A DNA stretch of 64,000 bases. Source: Fibrobacteraceae bacterium (GTDB lineage Bacteria; Fibrobacterota; Fibrobacteria; Fibrobacterales; Fibrobacteraceae). The DNA lies in assembly GCA_017625775.1 (NCBI GenBank), contig JAGAKE010000003.1, positions 1-64,000 of the forward strand, written 5' to 3'. Shown one piece after another: positions 26,926-35,563 of this stretch. A model generated the notes under the pieces. It was not told where the DNA came from. It was given only the letters and a program-made list of their open reading frames with translations, and made no database searches. The position numbers and the translations under genes were made by a program. Each line of letters starts with the position of its first letter. The stretch's first letter is position 1.

Positions 26926-26960
26926 TTGTGCATTATAAAACCACGGGAAATAGTGCACAA
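26926..26960 (-). promoter_or_regulatory. Promoter and operator of the controller/nuclease operon
   Basis: On the minus strand TTGTGC (26960-26955), a 17-base spacer and a perfect TATAAT (26937-26932) form a sigma70-type promoter. The inverted repeat TTGTGCA (26926-26932) / TGCACAA (26954-26960) covers the -35 box and the edge of the -10 box. A controller dimer bound to each half would block or switch the promoter, so autoregulation is likely. This is inference from layout. Confidence 0.7.
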
Positions 26961-27059
26961 AGTGAATGCTGAGACGCGCAAATTAACGAAAAAAACGAAA
27001 TTTGGCAAAAAATGTCACCAAAATTGATTTAAATTTATTATCGTAATCAGATTTTTATT

Positions 27060-28463
27060 ATGAACGAAGCCATCTTACCGTACGACAAAAATTCCAAGGA
27101 GTCCATTCTTGAGCATGCTAGGGAAATGCTCGGAAAGACCTTGTGGGAAGTGTATGGTGAAGCAAAATTAGTTCAGTCAGGTAAAGGCGGCTTGGGAAAT
27201 GCCGTCGAAAAATATCATTTCCAATATGAGCCGAATTCTAAATCGGAGCCGGACTTTAAGGAAGCGGGCGTTGAGCTAAAATGCACACCATTGAAAACGG
27301 CGTCTGACGGGAGTATGCTTTCAAAGGAACGTCTCGTTCTCAACATGATTGATTATGTTGAAGAAGCGGCCAAGACTTTCTACACAAGCAGTTTCTGGAA
27401 AAAGAATGAATTGCTGTTGCTGATGTTCTATCTGCACGAAGAGGGCAAACTTCCGTTTGATGTCATTTTCAAGATTGTCCGCTATTGGAAATTTCCTGAA
27501 ACAGACTTGAAAATTATCAAGGATGACTGGGCTATAATCCACAATAAAATTCTTGCTGGGAAGGCCCACGAAATCTCGGAAGGCGATACGCTTTACCTTG
27601 CCGCTTGCACAAAGGGATCAAGGGCCGGTGCCGAAATGCGTCAGCAGCCAAAATCTAAAGAATTGGCTCCCCAACGTGCGTATTCAATCAAGTCAAGGTA
27701 TGTCAATACGATTATCCTAGATTCTCTGAAGCATCCAGAGATGTATCACGACCTTTTTGTAAGCGAACAGCAGAAACAGAAAATCCTGAAGGCGCAAGAA
27801 ACCGCCGAAAGCGTAGTTCGCAACATTTCTGATTACCGCGAATCGGAAACCTTTGAGCAACTGATTGAAAGGAAATTCTCTCCGTATTACGGCAAGACGA
27901 TTGCGGAGATAGAAAAAATCTTGGGCGCAGAATTCGGCCAAAGTAAATCCATGGCTTACAATGTATGCCGTGCCATTCTCGGCATCAAGTCGAAGAAGAT
28001 TGCTGAATTTGAAAAGGCTGAAATCGCCATCAAGACAATCCGGATCGAAGCCAACGGCAACCTGAAAGAGGCGATGTCGTTCCCGAACGTGAATTACAAA
28101 GAAATCGTCCATGAACATTTCTGGGAAGATTCGGCACTTTATGAAATGTTCACGCAGCGTTTCTTGTTTATCATTTTCAGGAAACCCACCGTGAAAAACG
28201 ATAAGCAGGTTCGCTTAGAGAAAGTGATGTTCTGGACAATGCCCTTTAAGGATTTGGAACAGGGAAAAATCCTTTGGGAAGACACTCGCGCAAAAGTTGC
28301 TGGCGGAAATTACGAGCATTTTATAAAAGCTTCGGAAAACCCCATTTGCCATATTCGCCCCAAAGCACAGAACGCCGCCGACACAACCGAAGGTGCGCAG
28401 GGCTTTCAAGTGAAAAAGATGTGCTACTGGCTGAATCGGGAATATATTTTAAAAATCTTATAG
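27060..28463 (+). CDS. Sau3AI/MutH-family type II restriction endonuclease
   Basis: The 467-residue protein has the MutH-type N-terminal catalytic core. GKGGLGNAVE precedes PDFKEAGVELKCTP, giving the D-(E-x-K) triad Asp65, Glu72, Lys74. The C-terminal half repeats the fold (GKTIAEIEKILGAEFG, then EIVHEHFWEDSALYEMF), as in Sau3AI, where it is an inactive DNA-binding copy. Length is close to Sau3AI (489). Recognition of GATC is expected from the family. The matching methylase is most likely the M.Sau3AI-like gene at 23978. No clear ribosome-binding site is seen. Confidence 0.88.
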   Translation: MNEAILPYDKNSKESILEHAREMLGKTLWEVYGEAKLVQSGKGGLGNAVEKYHFQYEPNSKSEPDFKEAGVELKCTPLKTASDGSMLSKERLVLNMIDYVEEAAKTFYTSSFWKKNELLLLMFYLHEEGKLPFDVIFKIVRYWKFPETDLKIIKDDWAIIHNKILAGKAHEISEGDTLYLAACTKGSRAGAEMRQQPKSKELAPQRAYSIKSRYVNTIILDSLKHPEMYHDLFVSEQQKQKILKAQETAESVVRNISDYRESETFEQLIERKFSPYYGKTIAEIEKILGAEFGQSKSMAYNVCRAILGIKSKKIAEFEKAEIAIKTIRIEANGNLKEAMSFPNVNYKEIVHEHFWEDSALYEMFTQRFLFIIFRKPTVKNDKQVRLEKVMFWTMPFKDLEQGKILWEDTRAKVAGGNYEHFIKASENPICHIRPKAQNAADTTEGAQGFQVKKMCYWLNREYILKIL

Positions 28464-28527
28464 AGAAAAATAAGGAAACCAATAATCCTGGATGATAAAA
28501 AATTATATTGCTTATTAGTAGGATTAT

Positions 28528-29781
28528 ATGCGTTATTTGGATCTTTTTGCGGGTGCCGGTGGGCTTTCTGAAGGTTTTATTCGGGAAGGCTTTGAACCTG
28601 TTGCTCATGTTGAATTATGGGAAGCTGCTTGTTATACACTTAAAACCCGAGCGGCATTTCACTATTTAAAGAAAAATCATTCGATAAATATTTACAAAAG
28701 ATATCTAAAAGGTGAAATAAGTAGAGAAGATTTATATTCCTCTATTCCCAAAGAAATATTGGAATCGGTTATATGCAGAGAAATATCAGATGATTCGATT
28801 CAAGAAATTTTTGGTAAAATAGATAAATTGACAAATCAACAAACAATAGACCTAATTTTAGGCGGACCGCCATGCCAGGCCTACTCTCTTGTTGGTAGAG
28901 CTCGAGATCCTAATGGGATGAAAGGCGACAAAAGAAATTATCTGTTTCATTACTACGTTCGCTTTTTAGAAAAATACCGCCCAAAATATTTTGTTTTTGA
29001 AAATGTTTTAGGTTTACTTAGTGCAAAAGATAAAAGCGGCATAAGATATTTCGATGTAATGCAAGCTGAATTTGAAAAATGCGGATATAAGGTAAAACAT
29101 GACGTTCTTTCCGCTAGTGATTTTGGAGTGCTGCAAAATAGAAATCGAGTTATTTTAGTTGGAAAACGAACAGCGGAAGATTTTGAATACCCACGTCCAA
29201 ACGAATATCACCCTAGAGCGAATGTGGGCGCAGTTTTTTCAGATTTACCAGTAATTCATGCTGGTGGAGGTGATGTTCATCATTGTAATTTATCAGAGCA
29301 TTATGATTCATGGTTGGATACAGCTGGTATTCGGTCAAAATCATATCCTGTAACATTTCATTGTGCTCGGTCAAATACGCAGCAGGATTTGGAAATATAT
29401 AGGAGAGTTGTTCAAACTTGGAACGAAGAGAAAAGACGTTTGGGCTATAATGAGCTGCCTGATAATTTAAAAACTCATGCAAATCAAACTTCATTCCTAG
29501 ATCGTTTTAAAGTTGTTGCTGCTGATGAACACGCTTCGCAAACTGTGGTGGCGCACATATGTAAAGATGGACATTATTACATCCATCCCGATATAAATCA
29601 AAACAGATCAATTACGCCGCGTGAGGCCGCACGATTGCAAACGTTTCCAGATAACTATTACTTTGAAAGTGAATCTAGTAAGCCCAGTTGTACTGATGCT
29701 TACAAACAGATAGGAAATGCTGTTCCTGTTCTTTTGGCTCAGAAAATAGCCGCAAAACTAAAGGAGGTCTGGGATGAGTGA
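28528..29781 (+). CDS. C5-cytosine DNA methyltransferase (second)
   Basis: The 417-residue enzyme has motif I LDLFAGAGGLSEGF at 4-17, motif IV GGPPCQAYS with catalytic Cys116, motif VI FENV at 157-160, motif VIII QNRNRVILVG and motif X QIGNAVPVLLAQ. An insert of about 70 residues between motifs I and IV (40-105) is unusual. TAGGAT precedes the ATG. The gene overlaps the next by 8 bases and is AT-rich, unlike the Sau3AI-type genes upstream, so it belongs to a separate operon with the kinase and receiver genes. Confidence 0.92.
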   Translation: MRYLDLFAGAGGLSEGFIREGFEPVAHVELWEAACYTLKTRAAFHYLKKNHSINIYKRYLKGEISREDLYSSIPKEILESVICREISDDSIQEIFGKIDKLTNQQTIDLILGGPPCQAYSLVGRARDPNGMKGDKRNYLFHYYVRFLEKYRPKYFVFENVLGLLSAKDKSGIRYFDVMQAEFEKCGYKVKHDVLSASDFGVLQNRNRVILVGKRTAEDFEYPRPNEYHPRANVGAVFSDLPVIHAGGGDVHHCNLSEHYDSWLDTAGIRSKSYPVTFHCARSNTQQDLEIYRRVVQTWNEEKRRLGYNELPDNLKTHANQTSFLDRFKVVAADEHASQTVVAHICKDGHYYIHPDINQNRSITPREAARLQTFPDNYYFESESSKPSCTDAYKQIGNAVPVLLAQKIAAKLKEVWDE

Positions 29782-31933
29782 TGAAAATGAAAACATTTTT
29801 AATATACGTCCAGCAGGTCGTCACATCCTTACAATAGGACGAGATTTGATTCAAGACCCTTATGCAGCTGTTGTCGAACTGGTAAAGAATTCTTACGATG
29901 CTGATGCAAGTAAAGTTGAACTTTTTTTCAAAAAAATAAACAACATTTTAGAAATTATTGTTTGTGATAATGGACACGGCATGACGAGAGATGTTGTTAC
30001 TGGGAAATGGATGGTTCCATCAACCAATGATAAACAAATCAGGAAACAGAGCCCTCAAGGGCGAATTATGCAGGGGCGAAAAGGAATTGGACGATATGCT
30101 TCTGCAATATTGGGGGAAGACCTGTTACTAGAGTCTGTGTCAAAGGAAACTGCAGAGAAAACAACGTTGGTTGTTCAATGGAAGGATTTTGAACTAGCCG
30201 AATATTTGTCGGATGTTGATGTATTAATAGAAACAAAAGCTACACGCGAAAGCTGCGGAACAAAACTCACAATGAAGGGTGGTTTTTCTTTCTTGCAGGA
30301 ATGGAATGAAAAACAATTTAAGAATCTAAAAAAAGAACTTAAAAAATTAATGACTCCTATAAGGGGAACTAAGTTTTCAAGAGATGATGAATTTGATATT
30401 TATCTTTCTATTAGTGGTTTTGGGGATAATGATGTAGAAAATGAAAAAATGGAGCCATTCCCGTTATTTGATTTATACGACTATAAAATATCAGGACAGA
30501 TTAACAAAGATGGAAATGGAACACTGGTATATGAAATACAAAAAAACAGAAGTTCCAAACCTGAAAATATTTCATTTTCTTTTCTAAGGCCAACAAATTG
30601 TGGTGCAATTTATTTTGATATACGAGTATTTGATAGAGAAAAAGAGTCGATAGAATCATTGATAAATAGAGGTTTGAAGGACGATTCGGGGAATTTCGTC
30701 GGCAAATTAGAAGCTCGTCGGCTCTTGAATGAAAATAACGGAATTGGTGTGTATAGAAATGGATTTAGAATACGTCCGTTAGGTGACCCTGATTTTGATT
30801 GGTTAGAATTGAATAAAGCTAGGGTTCAAAACCCATCAAAAAAAATAGGATCTGACCAAGTAATTGGAATTGTATGTATAGACAGCGAAGAAAAATCTAA
30901 TTTAATTGAAAAAAGTGCGCGAGATGGATTGAAAGAAAATGCGTCTTATGAAGCTCTTCGTGATTTGACAAAAGAAGTTATTTCACAGCTTGAAAACCGC
31001 AGATTTATTTATCGAGAAAAAGTGGGGATAAGTAGGAAAACCTTGAAGATAGAGCGTGATTTTGAACGTTTGTTTTCATTTGACAAGTTAAAAAAAGTTG
31101 TTAACGAATCTTTAGATAAAAAGAAAGTTGATAATACTTTGAGAAATCAAATTATAGATGCTATTAATGAGCAAGAACGAGAACAAAATGAAATTGCGCA
31201 ATCATTGAAAGAGACCGTTGCTATTTACCAAGGTCAGGCGACGATGGGCAAAATCGTTAACGTTGTGATTCATGAAGGACGGAAACCGGTTAGTTTTTTC
31301 AATAATCAAATACCTCTTTTTTCTAAAGGATATGAAGAATATAAGAACGGCAATGTGTCAAAACTTCCCATAATTTATGATAAAATTTTGAAATTCAGTG
31401 ATAATACGGTTATTTTGTCAGGTTTGTTTAAAAAAATCGACCCTCTTGCCGCAGGAAAACGGGGACTAAAGAAAAAAGAGTTTATAAAGAAAAATATAGA
31501 GGGTGCTTTTGCTGTATTTGAATCAGAATTGAGTGCAATTTCATGGTCTGTCAATATATCAAATAATACTGACTTGGAAATTGATTGTTGGAAACAAGAC
31601 ATTTATTCAGTTTTTGTAAATCTGATAGAAAACAGCATTTATTGGATGAAGGAAAAACAATCTGCCGATAAAAAGATAGCTGTAGATATAACTGTAGAAA
31701 ATGGCCATATAGAATTTATCGACTATAGGGATTCCGGTCCAGGTATAGAATGTAATTTAATAGAAAGTGGCGTTATTTTTGAACCAGAATTTTCTACTAA
31801 AACTGAAAATGGTACTGGATTAGGTTTGAGTGTAGCTGGAGAATCGGCTCGACGATTTGGTTTCGAATTAAAGGCCCTTTATTCAGAAACTGGTGCATAT
31901 TTTAGACTACAAAAGATAGAGGCGCATGAATGA
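29774..31933 (+). CDS. Double-GHKL protein: MutL/Hsp90-type ATPase fused to a histidine kinase
   Basis: The 719-residue protein has two ATP-binding GHKL modules. The N-terminal one has ELVKNSYDADA (Asn39), DNGHGM (65-70) and GRKGIGR (101-107), followed by an S5-like region, as in MutL/MORC/Hsp90 ATPases. The C-terminal one is a histidine kinase: a dimerisation helix with HEGRKP (His near 500), ENS near 619, DSGPGI and GTGLGL near 680. It has no membrane segment, so it is cytosolic. It overlaps the MTase gene by 8 bases and the receiver gene by 4 (ATGA). Known relatives of the N-terminal half occur in restriction systems (bacterial MORC-type ATPases). Confidence 0.85.
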   Translation: MSDENENIFNIRPAGRHILTIGRDLIQDPYAAVVELVKNSYDADASKVELFFKKINNILEIIVCDNGHGMTRDVVTGKWMVPSTNDKQIRKQSPQGRIMQGRKGIGRYASAILGEDLLLESVSKETAEKTTLVVQWKDFELAEYLSDVDVLIETKATRESCGTKLTMKGGFSFLQEWNEKQFKNLKKELKKLMTPIRGTKFSRDDEFDIYLSISGFGDNDVENEKMEPFPLFDLYDYKISGQINKDGNGTLVYEIQKNRSSKPENISFSFLRPTNCGAIYFDIRVFDREKESIESLINRGLKDDSGNFVGKLEARRLLNENNGIGVYRNGFRIRPLGDPDFDWLELNKARVQNPSKKIGSDQVIGIVCIDSEEKSNLIEKSARDGLKENASYEALRDLTKEVISQLENRRFIYREKVGISRKTLKIERDFERLFSFDKLKKVVNESLDKKKVDNTLRNQIIDAINEQEREQNEIAQSLKETVAIYQGQATMGKIVNVVIHEGRKPVSFFNNQIPLFSKGYEEYKNGNVSKLPIIYDKILKFSDNTVILSGLFKKIDPLAAGKRGLKKKEFIKKNIEGAFAVFESELSAISWSVNISNNTDLEIDCWKQDIYSVFVNLIENSIYWMKEKQSADKKIAVDITVENGHIEFIDYRDSGPGIECNLIESGVIFEPEFSTKTENGTGLGLSVAGESARRFGFELKALYSETGAYFRLQKIEAHE

Positions 31934-33024
31934 AAATTTTGCTAGTAGAAGATGATAATACAGCTATTGATACTTGTAAAGAGTATGCCGTTGACTATAA
32001 TAAAACAGAAATTGAATTAGAAATCGCTAAAAATGTTTCTGAAGCATTACATATTTTAAATTTAAAAGATATAGATTGTGCAATTATTGATTTGCGATTG
32101 GGAAACACCCCCGATGCAGGAAACGAAATCGCAAACAAAATAAAAGAAATTTGTCTTCGTATACCGGCAGTAGCCTACACTGGAACCCCTGGTAATGTTC
32201 ATGCTCCATTTGTAAAAGTATTTTATCGGGATCAGTATAATTATGATCAAGTTTTTGACTATTTGCATAATCTTAACAAAACTGGTATCAAGGATGTTTT
32301 AGGTAAAACCGGTTGGATAGAATCGGAGTTAAACAATTTCTTTAATAAGATATTTCCAATGCAAGCCGATGATTGGGCGAATTGCGCTAATGAAGTAGAG
32401 GAACAAAATTCTTTACAATTAAAGCTTTCTTTGCTAAAAACACTTATACTCCATTTTGAAAATTATTTACAAAACAGAGGCAGAGGTATCAACGAATGTA
32501 GGTCTTTCTTTGCAGAGTGTTATGTATTTAACCAAAGTCCGATACTAACTACGGGAGCAATTTTCAAGCGATTATCTGACCGCAAATATTTTATTGTAAT
32601 GTCTCCTGCTTGTGATTTAGTTGTAAGACCCGGAGGAAATAGAAATGTTGATATGCTGACCCTTTGCGAACTAAAGACCATCGAGGATTTTGGATTGAAA
32701 AAGAGATTCGCGGATGAGCCCGAAATATCTAATAATTTAAAAGATAAATTAAATCAATTATTGGCAAACAAAAAAAATCAATATCATTGGCTGCCTCCCA
32801 TTGCAGATTTCTCGGGCGGTTTTGTTGATTTTACAAAAGTATGTTGCGAAAAAATAGATGGCTATGATAGTACTTATAGCATGCTGCAATATAAAGTGTC
32901 TCCACCATTTGTGAAAAACATTCTTGCAAGGTTTTCCTCTTATTATGCACGTCAAGGGCAGCCTGATTTGCAAACAAAATCATTTATAAAACAACTGACC
33001 CCAAACAATGTCCCGAATAACTAG
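31930..33024 (+). CDS. Response-regulator receiver protein with an unknown C-terminal domain
   Basis: The 364-residue protein starts with a receiver domain: ILLVEDD near 3-9, phospho-acceptor Asp54 in AIIDLRLG, and Thr84 in AYTGTP. The conserved Lys appears replaced (VFYRDQ near 97-102). Residues 145-364 form a domain I do not recognise, with SPACDLV near 232 and FSSYYARQGQPD near 338. It shows no DNA-binding helix-turn-helix. Coupled to the kinase gene by ATGA, it is the likely phosphorelay partner and effector of the operon. Confidence 0.8.
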   Translation: MKILLVEDDNTAIDTCKEYAVDYNKTEIELEIAKNVSEALHILNLKDIDCAIIDLRLGNTPDAGNEIANKIKEICLRIPAVAYTGTPGNVHAPFVKVFYRDQYNYDQVFDYLHNLNKTGIKDVLGKTGWIESELNNFFNKIFPMQADDWANCANEVEEQNSLQLKLSLLKTLILHFENYLQNRGRGINECRSFFAECYVFNQSPILTTGAIFKRLSDRKYFIVMSPACDLVVRPGGNRNVDMLTLCELKTIEDFGLKKRFADEPEISNNLKDKLNQLLANKKNQYHWLPPIADFSGGFVDFTKVCCEKIDGYDSTYSMLQYKVSPPFVKNILARFSSYYARQGQPDLQTKSFIKQLTPNNVPNN

Positions 33025-33080
33025 ACAAATAATTAGTGACGCAATTGCATCTCGCTCTTATAAGCAACCAGTAGCTTCTC

Positions 33081-33350
33081 ATGATGCAGGAGTACAAGCA
33101 AAAGATTCGGTCGGCTTTTGGAGCAAAATACAACCATGAATTGCTGAACAACCTGTTCAAGCACCCTTATACGAAGATTGAGTATATTGTCCGTGATCTC
33201 GAGGTCTATCGCCTTACTGCGGCAAAATACCTTGATGAGTTGGTAAAAATGGGGTTGTTGAATAAAGAAAAAGTTGGAAATAGCAATTATTATATCAATC
33301 AACGTTTAATAGACTTGTTTATAAATCAGCCAAATGTAGAGGATAAATAA
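33081..33350 (+). pseudogene. Remnant of a Fic-family protein (C-terminal winged helix only)
   Basis: The 89 residues match the C-terminal winged helix of Fic-family proteins: NNLFKHPYTKIEYIV, then TAAKYLDELVKMGLL and NYYIN. No Fic core (HPFxxGNGR) is present upstream; an in-frame stop lies 9 bases before the first ATG. It is probably the tail of a deleted fic gene, although a free-standing small regulator cannot be excluded. Confidence 0.7.
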
Positions 33351-33380
33351 CCCGAAAAGGAAAAAGTATGCTAGATAGTC

Positions 33381-33475
33381 TATGTCTAAAAAATCACAAA
33401 AATTAGACACGTTAGGCAATCTATGTCTAAAAAATCACAAAAATTAGACACGTTAGGCAATCTATGTCTAAAAAA
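33381..33475 (+). repeat. 41-bp tandem repeats containing start codons
   Basis: The unit TATGTCTAAAAAATCACAAA and 21 further bases occurs exactly twice (33381-33421, 33422-33462), followed by a third partial copy from 33463. Each unit carries ATGTCTAAAAAA preceded by TTAGG-type sequence. Because 41 is not a multiple of three, the ATGs at 33382, 33423 and 33464 lie in three different frames and only 33423 opens into the long gene. Confidence 0.92.
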
Positions 33476-35423
33476 CCGCAAAAAACAGCCATTTCTACTA
33501 AAAACGATGATTTTCCTTTTTGAACAGTTCGCCTATAGCGAAAAATTTTTGCAAGATATCCTTCCGCTAGAAAAGAAGGGTGGCAATTGGGATTTGCCGA
33601 AGGGTTTTGTTGTAAAAAGCAAGTCCGGCGGATATACACTTGATGGCGTTGGGTATTTTTATAACAAGTCCGCAAAGGACTCGAAGAATAAAATTATTTT
33701 CGTGTTGCCCAAGGTGTTTTTGGAAGAGGGTGGCAAGGCTTTTGGCAAGGATGTAAAAGATTGCGAGAATTTCACTCTTGAAAACGCGCCCAAGGACTTC
33801 CTTGCGAATCTTTCGATGTGGGTTTGCTCCTCGATTGCGCAATATCAAAAATTGCATCCGAGTGACAGGGAGATAGATTCTCCGAATGCCCGCCGTTTTG
33901 ATAGCGATGCGTCTGCCCCAACTCTTATAGACGTAATGAATACGATGAAACTGTTCTATGCCGAAAACAAGAATCTGTTTGTGTTTACGGCAAAGAATAA
34001 GCACAGCGGCAATAACCGTATTGATTGGCGTCGCATGGTTACGCATACGCAACCATTTATGCAAGGTAATGAGCTAATTTATATGGAGTTGGAAAATAAG
34101 AAGAAGGTTTTCGATCTGGATGATCGCCTGCTGGTGCTTTATTTTTCGGCGATGCACTATATTGAGGAAACTTTTGGTTTCAAGATGCCACATTCGGAAT
34201 TCTATCTTCCAATGCGCGTGAACGAATTTCGCCGCCTGCTGGGGCACCGCGGTCTCGTGGAATTGCGCCGCATAAAGCACAAGTATTTCGCTGACAAGTT
34301 ACTGAAGCTCTACAATATCGTGAAGGTGTTCTTTGAGTGGGGCGGAACATTCAGCGCAAACGATTACAGTAGTGAATACTTGCTCACAAGCAAGTACAAC
34401 AACGTATTTGAAGCAATGATTGATCGTCTAATTGGGGATAATTTGCCTAATAGCATGAAATATTTGAAAGAGCAGAAAGACGGTAAGATTATTGACCATT
34501 TATACAAAGATCGTCAACTCATTTTTGCTGATGAAAATCAGAAAATTTGGTTTATTGGCGACAGTAAATATTATAGTGAGGGTCAAAAGATTGAGGGATC
34601 TTCCATATATAAACAGTTTACCTATGCGAAAAACATCATTCAGTATAACATTGGCGAGCTATTGGACAATGGGAACCCCTTCGAAGGCTTGCGTTATCGC
34701 GACGAGCTAACCGAAGGTTACTCCGTAACGCCAAACTTTTTTATTCGCGGATATCTACCGGAAGCTAAAAATGGTATCGATAAAGATTCGTTGCAGTTCC
34801 GCGAACCCTATTTCAGAAGTGACCCGACAGAAGAGTTGATAAAGAATGAGGAAGATTCGAGGAACTATCAACTCATAGATGACGCCGGCAATCCAATCGG
34901 TTCTAACGATAGACAATCTCTTTGGAACCTGCGCAACCGTCACTTTGAAAACCGCCTCTTTGACCGCGACACGCTTTTATTGCAAGTGTACAATGTGAAC
35001 TTCTTGTATGTGTTAAAGGCTTATACATCAAAGCGTTCTTCTTTGCGCGAAGAGTTCAAACGCGATGCCCGAGAGAAGTTCCGCAGGAATTTTTTGAGTT
35101 TGTTAAGAGAGAAGTATTATTTTGGGGCAATCTACTTGCCTAATCATAAATCACCTGATTACGAAGAAAAACTTCGAGAATTTGTTGATAATAATTTTCG
35201 AAAATTGACTGGCAGAATCTACAGGCCATTTGACATCAAGAAATGCATTATCCTTGCTTTGGAAAAAGAATCGGTTGAAAAAAACAAAGAAGATTATTTG
35301 ATTATTCGAGAAACTGTAAAAAAGGCCAACTGTGAGGTATTCTCCTTGGAACCACAGGATCTTTTCGGATGGGATGAAGCTACGTTACGTAAGACACGTG
35401 TTTGGGAAGATTCTTTAGAATAA
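33423..35423 (+). CDS. McrC/LlaJI-like PD-(D/E)XK restriction nuclease
   Basis: The 666-residue protein has a candidate nuclease core at about 357-384: IDHLYKDRQLIFADENQ, then WFIGDSKYY (D, D-x-K). The region FVLPKVFLEEGG resembles the N-terminal part of McrC/LlaJI-type enzymes. No McrB GTPase partner is nearby. The first residues (SKKSQKLDTLG) are translated from a tandem repeat. The third ATG in another frame reads SKKPQKTAISTKNDDFPF before a stop, and would join EQFAYS if one T were lost, so the natural N-terminus may differ. Function is an inference; confidence in the family is moderate. Confidence 0.6.
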   Translation: MSKKSQKLDTLGNLCLKNRKKQPFLLKTMIFLFEQFAYSEKFLQDILPLEKKGGNWDLPKGFVVKSKSGGYTLDGVGYFYNKSAKDSKNKIIFVLPKVFLEEGGKAFGKDVKDCENFTLENAPKDFLANLSMWVCSSIAQYQKLHPSDREIDSPNARRFDSDASAPTLIDVMNTMKLFYAENKNLFVFTAKNKHSGNNRIDWRRMVTHTQPFMQGNELIYMELENKKKVFDLDDRLLVLYFSAMHYIEETFGFKMPHSEFYLPMRVNEFRRLLGHRGLVELRRIKHKYFADKLLKLYNIVKVFFEWGGTFSANDYSSEYLLTSKYNNVFEAMIDRLIGDNLPNSMKYLKEQKDGKIIDHLYKDRQLIFADENQKIWFIGDSKYYSEGQKIEGSSIYKQFTYAKNIIQYNIGELLDNGNPFEGLRYRDELTEGYSVTPNFFIRGYLPEAKNGIDKDSLQFREPYFRSDPTEELIKNEEDSRNYQLIDDAGNPIGSNDRQSLWNLRNRHFENRLFDRDTLLLQVYNVNFLYVLKAYTSKRSSLREEFKRDAREKFRRNFLSLLREKYYFGAIYLPNHKSPDYEEKLREFVDNNFRKLTGRIYRPFDIKKCIILALEKESVEKNKEDYLIIRETVKKANCEVFSLEPQDLFGWDEATLRKTRVWEDSLE

Positions 35424-35438
35424 TTTTTTGTTCCTTTT

Positions 35439-35542
35439 GCGTTAGGGATAGTGACCCGAATGGGCCGAGACTACAGGCTCGGTGAGCGTAGCGAGTATAG
35501 CCCGACCTTGGCGTAGTGCGCAACGAAGCCGAGGGAACGCCC
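35439..35542 (+). repeat. Dispersed intergenic repeat, copy R1
   Basis: This segment begins GCGTTAGGGAT, contains GCGAGTATAGCCCGACC (35491-35507) and ends GGGAACGCCC (35533-35542). The same three blocks occur in the same order on the opposite strand at 49544-49691. It is GC-rich and lies between the nuclease gene and an EamA gene, at the edge of the island. Confidence 0.8.
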
Positions 35543-35563
35543 GAATTACTATCTTTTTCTTTA

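Noticed and set aside
33381-33475. CRISPR array
   Set aside because: The repeats are directly adjacent with no spacers, only two and a part copies, and no cas genes are present.
21345-35423. Prophage
   Set aside because: No capsid, portal, terminase, tail or integrase genes are present; the genes are restriction, RhuM and signalling genes.
35516-35563. Longer EamA start
   Set aside because: These codons translate the dispersed repeat R1; ATG 35564 fits the family length.
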